Source of the DNA: Thunnus maccoyii | Taxonomy: Eukaryota; Chordata; Actinopteri; Scombriformes; Scombridae | Reading direction: 5' to 3' | DNA: 64,000 nucleotides | Assembly: GCF_910596095.1 (NCBI RefSeq) | Contig: NC_056544.1 | Coordinates: 13,315,155-13,379,154 of the forward strand | Part shown: piece by piece, positions 1 to 14,200 of the stretch | Position numbering within the stretch: the first letter of the stretch is position 1 | How the letters are laid out: each line of letters starts with the position of its first letter | The notes under the pieces: generated by a model | Told to the model about the DNA's origin: nothing | Seen by the model: the letters and a program-made list of their open reading frames with translations, nothing else | Database searches by the model: none | Translations under genes and position numbers: made by a program

Positions 1-301
1 GGGAATTGAAACAGCACAATCTTCCTCTCACCTCATCCGGTGGTGGGCTGGTTGATCAGCAGGGGCTCTGCTCTGGGATGGGGACTCTGTAACATCCCTG
101 CTTTCTTTCTTTTTTTTTTCAGGCATCCTCACACACACACACATACACACCCCCTTCAATGCTGAGCGATGAGCAGCGCGTCGACCGCGCACTGACATGT
201 TTCTGTGCGGTTGTTATATCTCTGCAAATGAATAATGGACGGGTGATTTGACGGCAGCAGCTTACCGGCATGGATGCCCGTTGACTGACGGAAAAGCCTA
301 T
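1..301 (+). promoter_or_regulatory. Putative promoter and 5' UTR of the longest pde4dip transcript
   Basis: Noncoding sequence with a pyrimidine tract ending in cag at about 121, a short CA run at 130-151 and a moderately CpG-rich stretch at 160-300. A 4-codon uORF (270-284) lies just before the start at 302. No TATA box was recognised. The transcription start may lie outside the window. Confidence 0.35.
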
Positions 302-1992
302 ATGGATTGGAGCTCATCGTCGCCAGAGCAAATCTGGGGAGAGTCAGAGAGGTGAGGCGGCATTTAGCGGATTGTGTGTGTGTGTATGTATATGTGTGTG
401 TTTGTGTGTGAGGGGACACCGCAGCGCACACCGGGCATTAAAACAAAACACGACCCCGGCCGTATTAACCGTGAGGATAATTAGGGCATGTCTTTCGGTT
501 ACAGTGCAGATATTTTCAGCCATGTGTAGGTTATTCTCTTTGTCACAAAATAGCCGACCATCCTGCGAGCATAAAGGCCTTTTCTTCCACACAATACGTG
601 GCTGTGTCACATACAGTAGCCATCTGCATGCATTATGGTCCGGTGGATGAAGCTATTGAGGCCACTGGCGTAACACATTGTGACTTTGAAACTGCCTTTG
701 CACTGGATTTCTGGATTTTTTCCCCCAAATACCTTTATAACACTGATTTGAATATTGAACGAGGATGCGCTCCATATGGCTACATTTGGCCTACTTTGGA
801 CAAACGTAGGCTACATAAATTGCGATGCAGTAGCAAATAGTCGATTTAAAGGACCAAAATGAGCAGTTTTGCGCTTAGAGACACTTAATATAGCCTATCA
901 GACCTAGAAGTGATGAGTAGGATTGAATTCCTCCATACACTCAGGTGCTGACACGAATTAAAGGCACCCATTACACGTAGTTTTTAAAGTAATACACTAA
1001 CAGTACTTGTATGGCTATTTACTGATACAGTATCAATCCCTCACGATTCAAACTCTCCATGCAGTGTGTCATATGTATTGTAGGTTATTGCATCACAGAA
1101 TCACTCCCACATAGGCAACTGTAATCATAAATGGACCATCTTGCTTATTATTGCACAGTGGATAAGAAAACAGTACTGGTGAAATGTGATTATTACCACA
1201 ATACTGCAGCAATGTGGACTATTTACCCACCTGGTGAACTTTTAAACCCCTGGCATGCAGCAACTGTCTTTACATTTTCTGTCCCTGCAGCTGTTAGAGG
1301 AATTTACCATGCAGAGACTGGAATGGGGAGCACTGGTGGGCAGTATGTAGCCCTGTACATGCGTAGTGGTTGCAGTAGGCGAAATAGTGGGCCGGTGTTA
1401 GACAGTATTTTATTGTAGTTTTATTGCATCTGTTATCTAAATACCCCCTGTTTGGTTGCTCATAGTTGGGGGTAGGAAATTCCTCCCATTCTCTCTCTCT
1501 CTCTCCCCTGCTGGGACTCCCTCAAACCTCCCTGATGACCCCCAAGTCCCTACAGAGGTGCAAATGGGATCATGCTGTGGTGAAAAAGATTTTAGAGGCT
1601 TTTCAATTTGCAGAAGAGCTTTCTGCTTTTACAAGATTACAAAGAAACACTGTTATCTGCATATTCTGTGTGATATTCACACCTCCATAGGTTCTTGTTT
1701 GTTTCTCGCTCTCTCTTTTGTGGGCTGTTCGTGTGTGCTGATTGTGGGTTTTTTTCTGTTTCTATCAACAGAGCTGTGGAAGAGGAGACTTCATCCAAGA
1801 TCACAGGTCACATGACAGGTATGTCTCATTTAAAAAAAAAAAAAAAAAAAGAATTAAGCTTATATGAAACATAAACTGCTTGTATGATTTTTTTCATCCT
1901 CTCTTTTCTTTTTCTCCTGTTTAGATTTGTGTCATGATGAAACAGACAACTCTCCCCCTCTTCAGATTCTCACACTCAAGCAGTTTGAACAG
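302..1992 (+). CDS. pde4dip: pde4dip exons 1-3: alternative N-terminus of the longest isoform
   Basis: Exons 302-351, 1772-1818 and 1925-1992 encode residues 1-55. They begin MDWSSSSPEQIWGESER and end QILTLKQFEQ, then splice at phase 0 into HLNDLKK at 5930. The phases (2, 1, 0) fit without adjustment and each exon has consensus GT/AG signals. The last part resembles the RDFEKHLNDLKK junction of a human long isoform, which supports the join. The segment is acidic and has no recognised domain. The start at 302 is the only ATG in this frame after the in-frame stop at 233. The exons fall below 70 bases each, so their support is frame continuity rather than length. Confidence 0.75.
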
Positions 1993-4900
1993 GTGAGAGC
2001 CTTTACTCGGAATTATTGAGTTGATGTGTGTGATTCTACCTTTTTCCTTAAGTATGATGAATAATACTGTATGTGAATAATGTCATGTGCCCATTGAAAA
2101 CATGCGCTACAGTGCCATCTTGTGGCTCCACATCTCACTACAAGATGAAATTAGCTGATATAGTTTGCCTTTGATACAGTTTTCTCTGTATAGGATCAGA
2201 TCACAGAATGTTGGATCATATCTAGAAATCCAAGATCATAACCAAACCATCCGGGAGACATGTTTTAAAAATACTGCACAGAAAAGGAGAACACCTGCAG
2301 CTGAGGATATCGGATGGAAAACACCCTGAAACCTCTTGATGGTTAAAGCCTCCCTCTGGCTACAGCATGGCCCACTTTATAGTTTCTCATCAGTCTCTGC
2401 TGCACTGTTATTGAGCATTTGACCAGTCACATTTACAAGAGACTATATTAAACATTCCTTTTAATGTTTGGCAGCTGGGTGCTGTAGTGAGCCAAATTAA
2501 AACCCTTATATGACATGTATATGATAAGCACTGGCTCCCAATAAGCTGCAGGAACTTTGTTTCTGATGCACCTCTGGTTAAGTTTAGATTGAAATATATG
2601 TAAGATCGTAAGAGTAGAATTATAAAAAACATGAAACAGATCAAACTCACCGATCAATTGGAAGGAAGGAAAGAACTTTATTGTCCACACTTAGTTTTGT
2701 CAAACACAACATTAAAAAGGACAATTGACAATACAACACACTGCATCAACAAACAGCATCATTTGAATTACATAAATACATAAAAAATAGTTAAAATGCA
2801 AAAATACAGTAAAAAACAGTTCAATTTTCATGAAATTCGGGGTATTGAGGGAAGGCTAGGCATTCAGCATCCTAAGAAAGAGTTGCTGTACACATTTTTG
2901 GTGGCTCTTGCTTGTCTACAGCGCCTCCTTGAGGGTAAAAGCTCAAAGTACGGGTGCAGAGGGTGGGAAGGGGATTTACTCTTAATATTTAGTTCCTATT
3001 TCTCACTTTGTTGCATATGTGGCTTCAAGTACACACAGCACAAAAAGCAATCTATTAAGTTGAACTTATTTTAAGAAACATTGAACTTTACTGTCTGATT
3101 TTTACTTTTTGCTACAGCCTACCACCATTCCTTGACACCTTCGTCTGTTTGTGTCTCTTTTGGATGCATATTGTCCATATGTTGAATTGTGCAGTGTACC
3201 GAAAAGTAGCGTCTGCAGCTTCTGATCTTTGTAAAATGACTCAGACTGAGTCCAACACTCTCTTTCAAAACACACCTCACTGCTCCTCTCCAATACAATT
3301 AGTATTTCAGACACATGTGATCAGAATAACACACAAGTTAAGCTCTAAAACTGTCACTGAAAACTCACCACCACCAGCGATGGTCCTTTAATGTTATCCT
3401 GGAGTTGCTGCTGAGCCCTGATAAAACAGGAGGTGTCACCAGTTAGTCACGAAAGCTGGAGTCACTTTCTGAGAGGTGGGACCCGACTCAAAGCCGGAGT
3501 CACTTTCATGGCTGCTGACTCTTGGATGTGTCACTTTTACACCCGACACAAACACATTCCAACACACGAAAATACTCTCGCACACACATATTTACACATA
3601 TTCACTCTCCTATTTATTTGTCTTTGATCAAGAGTTAAAAACATGAGCGAGGGCGTGGCTGTGTCGAGTGTGGGGTTGTTTAAAAACACACACTGTGTAC
3701 ATGATGTCATCCCTAATGTTATGTGGTGACCCAGCTTGGCGCCTAGCCTATCTTCGCTCTGAATTATTTAGTAACAGCACGTAATGTGACACTTTAATGG
3801 GCACACTCACTGAAGCCATCAAGAGGAGGAAGTAATAGTGACGTAACTGCATGTGTTACTAACATGTCTCAGTCACGTCATCGTAGGAGCTCTTTGCACT
3901 TGGTTGTTGCTTATATGAGATCAAAAAGACAAAACAGCTTCACACTTTAAAGAGCTGCTTTTCCCTCCTTTTTCTTTTCACTTGTTTCTGTTTACTCATC
4001 TCTCTGAGGGACATTCAGGGATTCACTGCTCTGTGAGATTCAGGACACCACCCTATTAATAGCACTGTGGGCTCAGAGCTTCCAGGTCTCCTATTTCATC
4101 CAACTTCCAACTCACCTGTCTGTCAAGCTCCCATCAGCAGCAACGCCTTCATTTTCCCATGTTAACATTTGTCAGGCTATAGTCTCAGACTTTAAACTTA
4201 ACTTTATAACTATTATAGATGTAATGGTAGTTTCAGGCTGGGAATGTGTAGCTGTGTTCCCTTTCAAATGTCAGATGATATTGACTCATCCCCTTCAGTA
4301 ACATTATGCTTGTAACAAAAGTTAAAAAAAGAAATTGTAATTAAAGCTGCAATGATTAGGCGATTTGCAGAAAATTACTAAAATTTGCCAGTTCCAGCTT
4401 CTTAAATGTGAATATTTTCTGGTTTCTTTGGTCCTCTATGATAGTAAACTTAATATCTTTGGGTTGTGGACTGTTGGTCAGGATATTAATATATAATATA
4501 AATTTTTAATAAGACTGATGAGATTGAATCAAAATTTCCTAACATACTAAGTTACCAAAACAATGAGTTAAAAGCAGCAAAAAAGCTCTGCAAAGCTGCC
4601 AAGTTGGTAACAGCTAATTCTCTTTTGTGTCGTCACAATGACAAGTGACCCCTTTCATATTAAACGTTGTCATTTGAATCAACATTTATATAAAAAATAT
4701 TAATTAATATATATGTTTTATGTCAGACTGAGCTCTTTTACCTCTCAAACTCGAGTTTGTCTTTTAATCCCTTTATTTATCTAATGGTACTGTCACTACT
4801 CTGAGCCAGGCATGCATTATTATTTTCAGTAGAGATAAGACCACCTGAATATCATTTGGCATGTGAACAAGCTCTAATTAGTTTAAAGAAAGTACTTTGA

Positions 4901-7900
4901 AGCAGTCTAGGTCAGGTAAGAAGGTGAAAAATCCCAACGTGTGGAATAATTGTATTGTGTCAATGAAACCTGCCTTCAAGATGTTGTTGAATATACAGTT
5001 ATCAGCCTGCAAAGTGATTTATTATGAAAAAAATGGATTTGTGTGCATATTAGTGAGATTGTAATGTCCTTAATTTAGCAGAGACTAGATGAAGATGAGT
5101 CAATGATGTGATTATATAAGCTGGAGGCTTGTGTGGACACAGTTTCAGCTGTTCTCTCAATGAGGACTCCACACTTGAATTATATTAAAAGGGGAATGGG
5201 CATAGAGACCACACAGCTAAACTAGACAAATGAAATCAAGTTCCAATGAATATGAGAGGAAGTCAAGAAAGTCAAGAAAAGGTCACACATTTACCCTCCT
5301 CCCCTCTGTCCATGCCTCCGGTTTGTTCCCTTCGGCCCTGTTTTTTGCAGTGTGGTGAGATTTCCCTTCATATCACAAGTGCCTGTGAGCCCTGAGCCTC
5401 TTACCTCCCCCTTCCTCCCTCCATCCCTCCCCCCTGGCAGTCTGGGATTCCAGGGATGTCTCCTCCAGTAAAATAAGCTCCTGTCCCGTCCCCTAGAAGC
5501 CCAGAACACACCATGGAGCTGACATGGCTGCATCGCTGACCGCTCGGGCTGCAGAGTAGCCCTCTGCACTATTAAAGCCCCTTTACCCTGTGTGTGTGTG
5601 TGTGTAAATGTGTTAGTTTTAGTGTGTGTGGTTTTGTAGATAGTGTGCCCATGGCCTGTTAGAGGCTAGGGGGGCATTTTGTAAATAACTTGGCCTTTTC
5701 AGGTGCCATATTATGCGCTTTTCGATAAGGAGGTAGCATGTCTAACGGTTACCAGACTCTGATGGAGGGACGTGCCTTGGCGGTGGCTGTCCTTTAAAAT
5801 GGACTCCATACTCCCCCATGATACGGAGAAGTCGAAGAGGACTTTTATTTTCTGACCTATAACGGACATGTCACACAGTGTTGGTGCTCTTTGACGGTCA
5901 TGTCTAACGGTTACCGTACTTTGTCACAGCACCTGAATGACCTGAAGAAGGAGAACTTCAGCCTCAAGCTCCGCATCTACTTCCTGGAGGAGAGGATACA
6001 GCAGAAGTACGAGGAGAGCAGCGAAGATGTCTACCGCACGGTGAGTAGTCTCATCAAGCACTAGGAAGTTAATGGGAATCTGTTTGACTGGTGATGAGTG
6101 GGATGATGAATGGGTCACTGGTGTGCAGTGCACTTCAGTTCTCAAGGATTGATGCATGAACAAAAAAAGATCAAACCTCATTGATTTTGCTTTGTTGAGG
6201 GAGTTGGTGTTGAGAGGGTAACCAAAAGAGTGATGATAACAGGTGATTATATTTACAGTAGCTTTACTCAGCTATCTCCACTGTTTGTTAACCCAGCTGT
6301 TACACTGATCAAGATGAGGTGATGTGACCTGTCATGTTTGTTATATCAAGTGCTTGTTTTCAGAGATGGCTGCAATGTGAAGGGCTACACATGAACTAAC
6401 TGTGTGCTCAGGAACTTTTATTTCATGAGGTTTCTGCGTATGTGGCTGTAAACTGTCTAATAGGACCTGTGGTTAGTCTGTTCATTATGTGTACACAGGG
6501 ATTTGTGGAGGTTTTCTGCCCTTAGGTTAGTATAAATATTTAGTCTCACTCCACAGCACAGAGAAACTGAACTCAATTATACTGCAATTCCTAAAATATA
6601 AACCTATGATAGAATTGGAGCAATATGCTTTTAATAAGAAATCAAATGAAGTCTATCAACTTATGATACAGTGTGATTGAACGTCAAGATTGATTGGGCA
6701 CAGACCAAAATGTGTCTATAGAACCAAGTACCGAAAATATAGAGAGTTGACATCTAATGCTAGTCAGATTGGTGATCATATTTACTTAAAGGAATAGTTT
6801 GACATTTTGGGAAATAGACTTATTCATTTTCTTGCTGAGCGTTAGGGGAGAAAAGATCAATATCAATCTAATATCTGTTTGTTAAATATAACGCCACAGC
6901 CAGCAATCAGTTAGCAAGTTTAGCTTAGCGCAAAGACTAGAAACAGCTTGTTCAAAAGTTTAACAAAAAACAAACCAGCACCTCTAAAGCTCACCAATTA
7001 ACATGTTATATCTCATTGGTTTTATTTCATACAAAAAAGGAAGTATAAAAACAATAAATCGCAGTTTTACAGGGGGGTTATGTGTGACTTTTTCTTGGCT
7101 AAGAAGTCGCTGTTCCCAACTATGAAGTAGTCCAGCAGATGGTTTTTTTTTTTTTACCTTTGGACAGATTCATAGTTAACAGACATGAGATAGGATATGA
7201 GAGCGGTTATTGATCCTCTCAACTAAATAAAAAAAGATTGAAATTTTCTTCTTCTTGCTTCTTTTGTAAAGTTATACTGTATTCATGTGCTCCTCTGATG
7301 GTCCCATTTCCCCTGTTGGGCAGTTGGTCTTCCAACTTCGGTGTGTTCATGAGCTTTTAAGTCATAATGTGGAAACAACATGGATGCTTCAAAGAAGATG
7401 TGTTGTATTTTGTCCCAGACTTGTTGCTGCACCAGTACATTCCCTAAAGCCACTATAATATTGCTTTGCCTGACTTGTTTTCAAGGTTAATGCTAATAAA
7501 TAACTTTTCTAATTAATCTAAGTCACTCTATGTAGACAGCAACTAATGCTTACAACATAATACCATAATACAAATTACATATGAACAAGAAATTCATATG
7601 CAATAAGTGAATTAGTAAAAAGTTTCATGCCATCAACCAAGCATTTACTGTCGTCTGCCATGTTTTTGTTGAGGGAACACTTGTGTATTTTCCCAGTCAG
7701 GCACAAATTTTTCTGATTATTCTGACACCACATGAATGCCACATTTATGAAGAAAAAATATTTATGTTTCTCAAATTAAGTCATTGGAAAAAAGTATTAA
7801 ATTGATATCAAAACAAATTTATTGTATCACACTAGTTTAGTTTAATTAGTAGTATGTGTGTTTAAGTCATTCATCAAGTTGTTTAAGTTTTGACAAAAGT

Positions 7901-8169
7901 TCTCTCTTTCCAACTTCATGATTGAGAGGATTTGATGTTTTTCAACATTTTAAATGAATTCTTCAGGGTTAAAAAAAAACTCTTTTTTGTCATTTTCTAG
8001 ATCAAACAATTAATAGATTAATCAAAGACTTATGTGATAGAAAAAAACTGGTAATGAAAATAATAATTTGTTGCACCTCTAAAACTAGAGTAGTTGTATG
8101 CAAATGCCGTTTTATGCATGTGTTTATATCTGCAGGCTTTTGCAGCCGTGTGTATACTTTATGTGTCCC

Positions 8170-8259
<90 letters not shown>

Positions 8260-11200
8260 TGTGTGCGTGCGCGCGTGTGCGTGCGTGCATGCGTGTGTGT
8301 GTGTTTGCACCTATAAGGTGACCCAGCTCAGCTGTTGTCCGTTTGCACAAGTCAGCCAAAGTTTAAAAGTCGCCTCTTTCTTCCTCCCTTCACTCCAAAT
8401 CCCTTCTGCTCATCAGCACCTCTTTGATATTTTAAAATTACTCTAAAAGTCTGTTTGATCCCACTGAACAAGACCTGAGCATCCTGCCACATCTCCTCCA
8501 CAATTACAGCATACCAGCAGTGATTGAGTAAACTGATCTCATGTCATACAGACATCCAACTAGATTTTAATCCTAGCGCTCTTTACAATCTCTCGCTCTG
8601 TGTGGCTAAAGGTTAATCAGTCTGATCACTTTTTTATTGGAGACTAAATCTTTGTTCCGTAGATGTTATCTGATCAGTCGCTCGTTGCTCTGTTGGCTCA
8701 GCATCATGACAGTGTCAGTGTTCATGTCCTCCCTCTGCACATTTCAGTGTAATAGACTAGGTGTGTTGGGCACATAGTGATCTCTCTGAGAGCTTGAGAG
8801 ACTCTATTTATAGAGCCAGCTTTAGTACACTGATTTATTTATCACATGTATTCGTATGAGTGTCCATATGACAGGAGACACGCGTCAGTACACGTGTGTG
8901 TGTGTGTGTTTCTCTTCACCATGATTTGTTATATTGATTTACTCTTTTAAAGCATGTAATTGAATGATTTAGAAATGATTTAGAATAATGTCAGCAAACA
9001 CGCACAATCTTTAGCATCTTGTGCCAAAAGTAGCCTATTTCACTGATTTTATTCATGTACATAAGTTCATGATCAGTTCATGTAAATGGATCAGAAATGG
9101 AGCAGGATGTGCTGAATCAATAGATTGAGTGTAGATGATAATATCTGTCAGCAGGTTGAATATTGCAGGTTTGTTTGGTTTGTGCGTGACAGTCCTGTCA
9201 GTGTTGTGCAGCGATCTCCCCTCTACTGCGCCGCCTGGTTATTAGGGGATCTGTTGCTGAGGGCCGACGGGCCAGGAGGGGCCAAAATAGCAGGTGCACT
9301 GTGATGGGTGTCTATATATAGAGCTGTTTTCAAGATGGTCTCTCTTACTGTAAACTGAGTTGTTGGCACACACAGGGATACGTGTTCCTCTTAGTTGTGT
9401 GTTACATTATTCATTGTCAGAATATCTAGTTGAGTCATTTTCTTTCATTAGCTATGCAGAGCGTATGTTTGGTCATATGTTAAAAGTTCTAGATGCTGCT
9501 GCATTATTTATGAAGACTGAGCAGATTATATACATTTTGAGAATAAAGTGTCAAAATTCAAGAAACATCCCTGATTTTTTGACCACGTAATGACATTTTT
9601 GCACTACACATAATAAAATAAAATGTGTATATCTTTCCTGCTTCCTGTTAAACTCAAAATCAGTTTCATAAGCAGTGACAATGTGACCGAATAATAACAA
9701 TTTGCCTTTCTGAAGGTTGCACATACCTTGATAACGAAACATCAAATCATTTTCGGTCATAGTGCTGAAAAATATGTTAATTAGTTGATTAACAAACAAC
9801 TTGTTCAGGTCACATATTAATCAAAACATAATTTGCTGGTGAATAATTTTTGGTTTGGACTGTTGTTTGGACAAAACAATTTGAAGATATCATGTTGGAC
9901 TTTTTTGGGGCAATTTTATCCATTAATTTCTACTTACAGAAGGATTAAGCGCTTAATTGAAAAAATATTTGACAGATTAATTGATAATGAGAATAATTAT
10001 TGTTATTATTAACTAAATTCATTATATCACTACTATACTTGCTGACTGCAGCTTCGTCCATATTTGTCACTGTCTGCAATGATCTGGTGTGAGTATGTAT
10101 GAACTTGTGTTGTTCAGCAATATGGGTGTGAGTAGCACTCATGGTGCCTTCGTGCAGTACGTGTATAATGATGGTGTGGGTTTCAGGCTGTTCGTGCTAC
10201 TTGCTGCATGCGTAGACTGGCTCTTTGTGAGCACTGAGGACATAAAACTCTCTGGCATTGGCTGCCGGGACAGGAGAAGGTCAGCAGACTTGCATTTGCA
10301 CAAAGAGGCACTAAGACATTTATAAAAGAGAGAGAGAGGAAGATGAAAGAAGACACAAAGCCAGAAAAAGGGAAGTAGAGGCAGCTAACCAAGATGTGGA
10401 CAATCTGTTTAAATGAACCTGAGCCTAGCAGCAGTGATAAAGCTGATAAGACCAGTGAGAGCAGTTATCTGATCCGAGCCCAGCAGACAGACAGACAGAT
10501 AAACTGTCCTCTCCCTCCTGTCTGAGGTCAGAATGGAAAGAACGAGTCCCATCATTCCTACTGTTAAATCCTCTGTCCCCTGGCCCGATGTAAGAGCCCT
10601 GATTGGCCCTAAAAAGTTCCCTGTGGACCACAGCAGGTAAACAAACTGTGGAGTTTAGCCTTTGGCCCCAGTGATAAGTATCTGAGCTTCCCCGAATTCT
10701 CCTGCTCTAAATATACCAGCCATGACAGCACAGTCAGATGCTCTGTACTGATGATACACAACACCTACCAGCGCTGATTCACAAAACAGGGATGGAGAGA
10801 TTAGAGAGTGATGGAGTGATAATAACTAAGGTAACTGAGCAAAGAAGAAGACAAACGTGTGTGTGGACGATTTGAGAGAGAGATGAAGGAGATTCAGTAA
10901 TGATACAAGCAAAGAAAGTACAATGATACAAACATCTCAAGATGCTAAGAAGCTTTAAATTGGGAATATTTTGTATTTTTAATATAGATTATTTAATTGA
11001 ACCTCAAGTGTGCAGAGATATATTGACACTACACAAAACACAAAATTATGTGATATTTTTATATGTACGGTATGATTAATAGCAAAACATATTTGCTATT
11101 AAACTGTATGCTTATGTTTGCAGGGGTGATCAGTGATTAAGACTTTTTTTAATTAAGTGAAGGTATCCCTTTTTTAATTTTTCAGTAGGGCTTTGTTTAA

Positions 11201-14200
11201 TTATCATAGTAAAACTTAACATCATTTAAAAGGTCACAAACTTAATAACTTACTGAGAAGAGGTCTAATTAGCCAAATAAGAAAACACCTGTGTGAGGAT
11301 GAGCCATGGATGTGTAGCAGCTTTAATATTCATATATTTTATGTTAGTTAAGATACTTGTCAACGATATATCTCATCCTTTTCAATTTTACTGTTACAGC
11401 CTCATATGTAATTACTAGTTGGTCATTTACAAATATTGAAATTGCCATTATGATTTTTCATATAAAAGACCCCATGAAAGCTAAATGGCATATTACATAG
11501 TGTTTGTCTTGAGAAAATAAATGCTATAGACAACGTTTTTTTAGAAAGTCTGCATTGTGTAGCAGGTATGATAATGTCACAAATATATTTATGTTTTGAT
11601 GTTTGTTTGGAAAATCGTACAAATTGCTGAACTTGCAGAGTTCAGAAACTCCATTTCAAAATGTACCTGTTATACCAAAGTTGCAATATTAAGCTGTAGC
11701 TCTTCAATGACTTTAACAGCATATGATCAAATTATCACATTAATTCACAGCTGCAAGTCGCCACTATCCACTGTCACTGATGCATAGTTACGAATGGTCA
11801 TTTATCTGTTGCGGAAATGTTGATGTGGGAATGCTGATGTGTAACAATGATATGTGATGGTTGATTAATGCATTGACTGATTCACTTTACTGCTTCTATC
11901 TGTTGCAGAACATCGAGCTGAAGGTGGAAGTAGAGAGCTTGAAGCAGGAGCTCCAGGAGAAACAGCAGCTTCTGGACAAAGCCCTGTAAGTCCACATATA
12001 ATCATTTATTATTGTCATTCCTTGTCTGTTCTGTTTCTGTTAGTTGTCTGAGGTGATCTGAAAGAGGTTATGTCCGGTATAAAAGAGGAAAAAGCCATTA
12101 ATGGGATTTAAAGGAAGTTATTTGTGTTTTTGACATTGTTGATTGCTTGAGACAGATGTCCTTCTCTTCCTGCGAGGCTTTTCCTGTCCCAGGATGGAGA
12201 TTGAAGCTGCTGCAGGGGGTCTAGTAGATTGCAGGGGTGATGTAGAGAAGGGTGGAGCTTTTTCTGGGTTTTTTGCATGGTGACATTACAGTTACTACTC
12301 TGTATGACTCACACACGAGAGAGAATCTTGCTGTTGCTCAAATTGACGGAGATGCTTCTTAAAGGTCATGTTTTTTGACCTTTATGTTGGAATGGTTCCT
12401 TATCGGCCAACATGTGGTGCTCTGGTAAATTGGCTCTCATTACTGGTCTCTATTTTAGTTGTTGTTGTCACTCTCTCTATCCTACAATATTGTTACAATA
12501 TATAGATATGATGTGAACCCCTGTTCGGTGTCAGCAGAGATGATTCTGAAAGTTACGCTTGTATGATTTTAATGCTTCTCTCCCTCTGACTAACAGTTAC
12601 ACTGCTTTTTAACCTATCTTTCACATATTATGAGGTCTGGTTGTTACCACATCATTTGCCTAAATATTAAACTGGTGCTCTGGTTGGGAAAAGTATTTCT
12701 GCTTACTCCCGATTGCCAGTGATGCTTCTTGTCTGATTTATTGCATATTCTGTGGTTTGGATATCAACCCAATTGCCTGCAATGACTGCTGTAGCCAGTC
12801 ACTAGAGCTGCTGGCAAAAAACAAACACATCACATCATAAAAATCCATACAACAACAATAAAAAATCATACTAACAAACAAGAAATTGCCAAATTATAAA
12901 CCACAGAACTCCAAACCAACAGTTGAATCTCAGTGTCTTGAACTTGAAGTCTCACTGCCTTTCTTGATTTTTTTAATTGTTTATGTTGTTGACAGACCAA
13001 CGTTACTGAATCATCTTCCATCTGACTTGTTGCTGACACTTCAGGCTGTTTTCATAGGCTGTTCTTGTCTTGTCTTGTTCACTTCACATAAAGAACATTT
13101 GTCCAAGACTCAGATATTTGCATTACTCAGACTGGTTCAAAATATCCCAGTTATTTGAGCTGTTGCATGTGGCGGACAGAGTTAAAAACGTATGTAGAGA
13201 GGGTCCAGAACAGCAACTCATGGCGACAGAGTGGCGTGGGGTGTGCCATTCTGGGAGCAGGAATTCTGGGATACCGCCATTGACTGACTAAGTGATATAG
13301 ACAGATGCTTGCACAGTCAGGGGGTCCGAAGGAACGAGAGAAACACTTACATCATGAGAAACGTAATTTGATAGTTGGAGAATACAAAGAAACAAGACGT
13401 GCATGAGGGATATTTTAGATTCATGCTGACAGCGTTTACAGTGTGTATCAATTAAGCATTTTACCACAAACACATCTACAAGTAAACCTTCATATTTATA
13501 ATGCAGGTTGAACTAAATAATTACCAAAGTCCAGGTTACTTACAGTAGAAAAAATTACTCAAATTGATTCCACTGCTGTATTAATGTCAAGCCTTTCACC
13601 ACTTTCAGACTTTGTGAACAGCACTTTAATTTCTGCTATAAGTGGGAGGATGTTGGGTATCCCATGAGCACTGTAGCATACAGTGATGACATCATATTGC
13701 TTTATTGGCATTTACTAATGTCTCCATCCTGTCCCAGTGCTCACCCCTCTGACCATATCTCTGTGACTCAGACTCAGTTGATTTGTGCTGTATTCAGTAT
13801 GATGCCTGATTGATTTGGTGATCAACTCTGACTTGCCTCTTTTGCCGTTTGACAGCACGACAGCAGAGAGCTTGACCAATCACAATGAGGCGGAGCTGCA
13901 GAGACGGTGTCAGGAGAGACAGCAGGAAATCGACCACATGCAGCAAGTTCTTGAGACCAAGATTCAGCTCCTGCAGGAGGTCAGTCCACCTGCGCACTCA
14001 GCGACTCACACTGACATACATGTGTCCCAGCTTTACAAATCATAAATGCCTCTGTGTGTCTGCGTGTTTCAGGAGGCCCAGTTAGCACGCAGTGAGGCTG
14101 AGCGGATGGCCTCGCTAGCTGGATCACACTCCCATGCCTCCCTGCTCTCCCTAGACATCCCCATGGAGGACATCCCTGAGGACGAGAGGCCTCCGAGCTT

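Larger units (their letters stand above)
1993..5564 (+). other. pde4dip intron 3
   Basis: Long intron before the CM1 exon. It holds a possible truncated retroelement (2657-3110), one degraded MITE-like fragment (4335-4530) and a CTCF-like motif (2111-2125 on the minus strand). A pyrimidine-rich stretch at 5290-5480 precedes the second promoter region. No exon was recognised here. Confidence 0.6.
6041..11908 (+). other. pde4dip intron 4
   Basis: A 5.9 kb intron. It holds a foldback MITE-like element (6786-7225), MITE fragments (7905-8085, 9775-10015), a long TG/CG microsatellite (8160-8305) and a small GT run near 8895. No exon, RNA gene or coding frame was recognised. Confidence 0.7.

Noticed and set aside
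1456..1815. 119-codon plus-strand open frame ending in exon 2
   Set aside because: Only its end overlaps exon 2, in another frame from the spliced one; the rest is intron.
8002..8446. Histidine/threonine- and cysteine/valine-rich frames on both strands
   Set aside because: Translation of the TG microsatellite.
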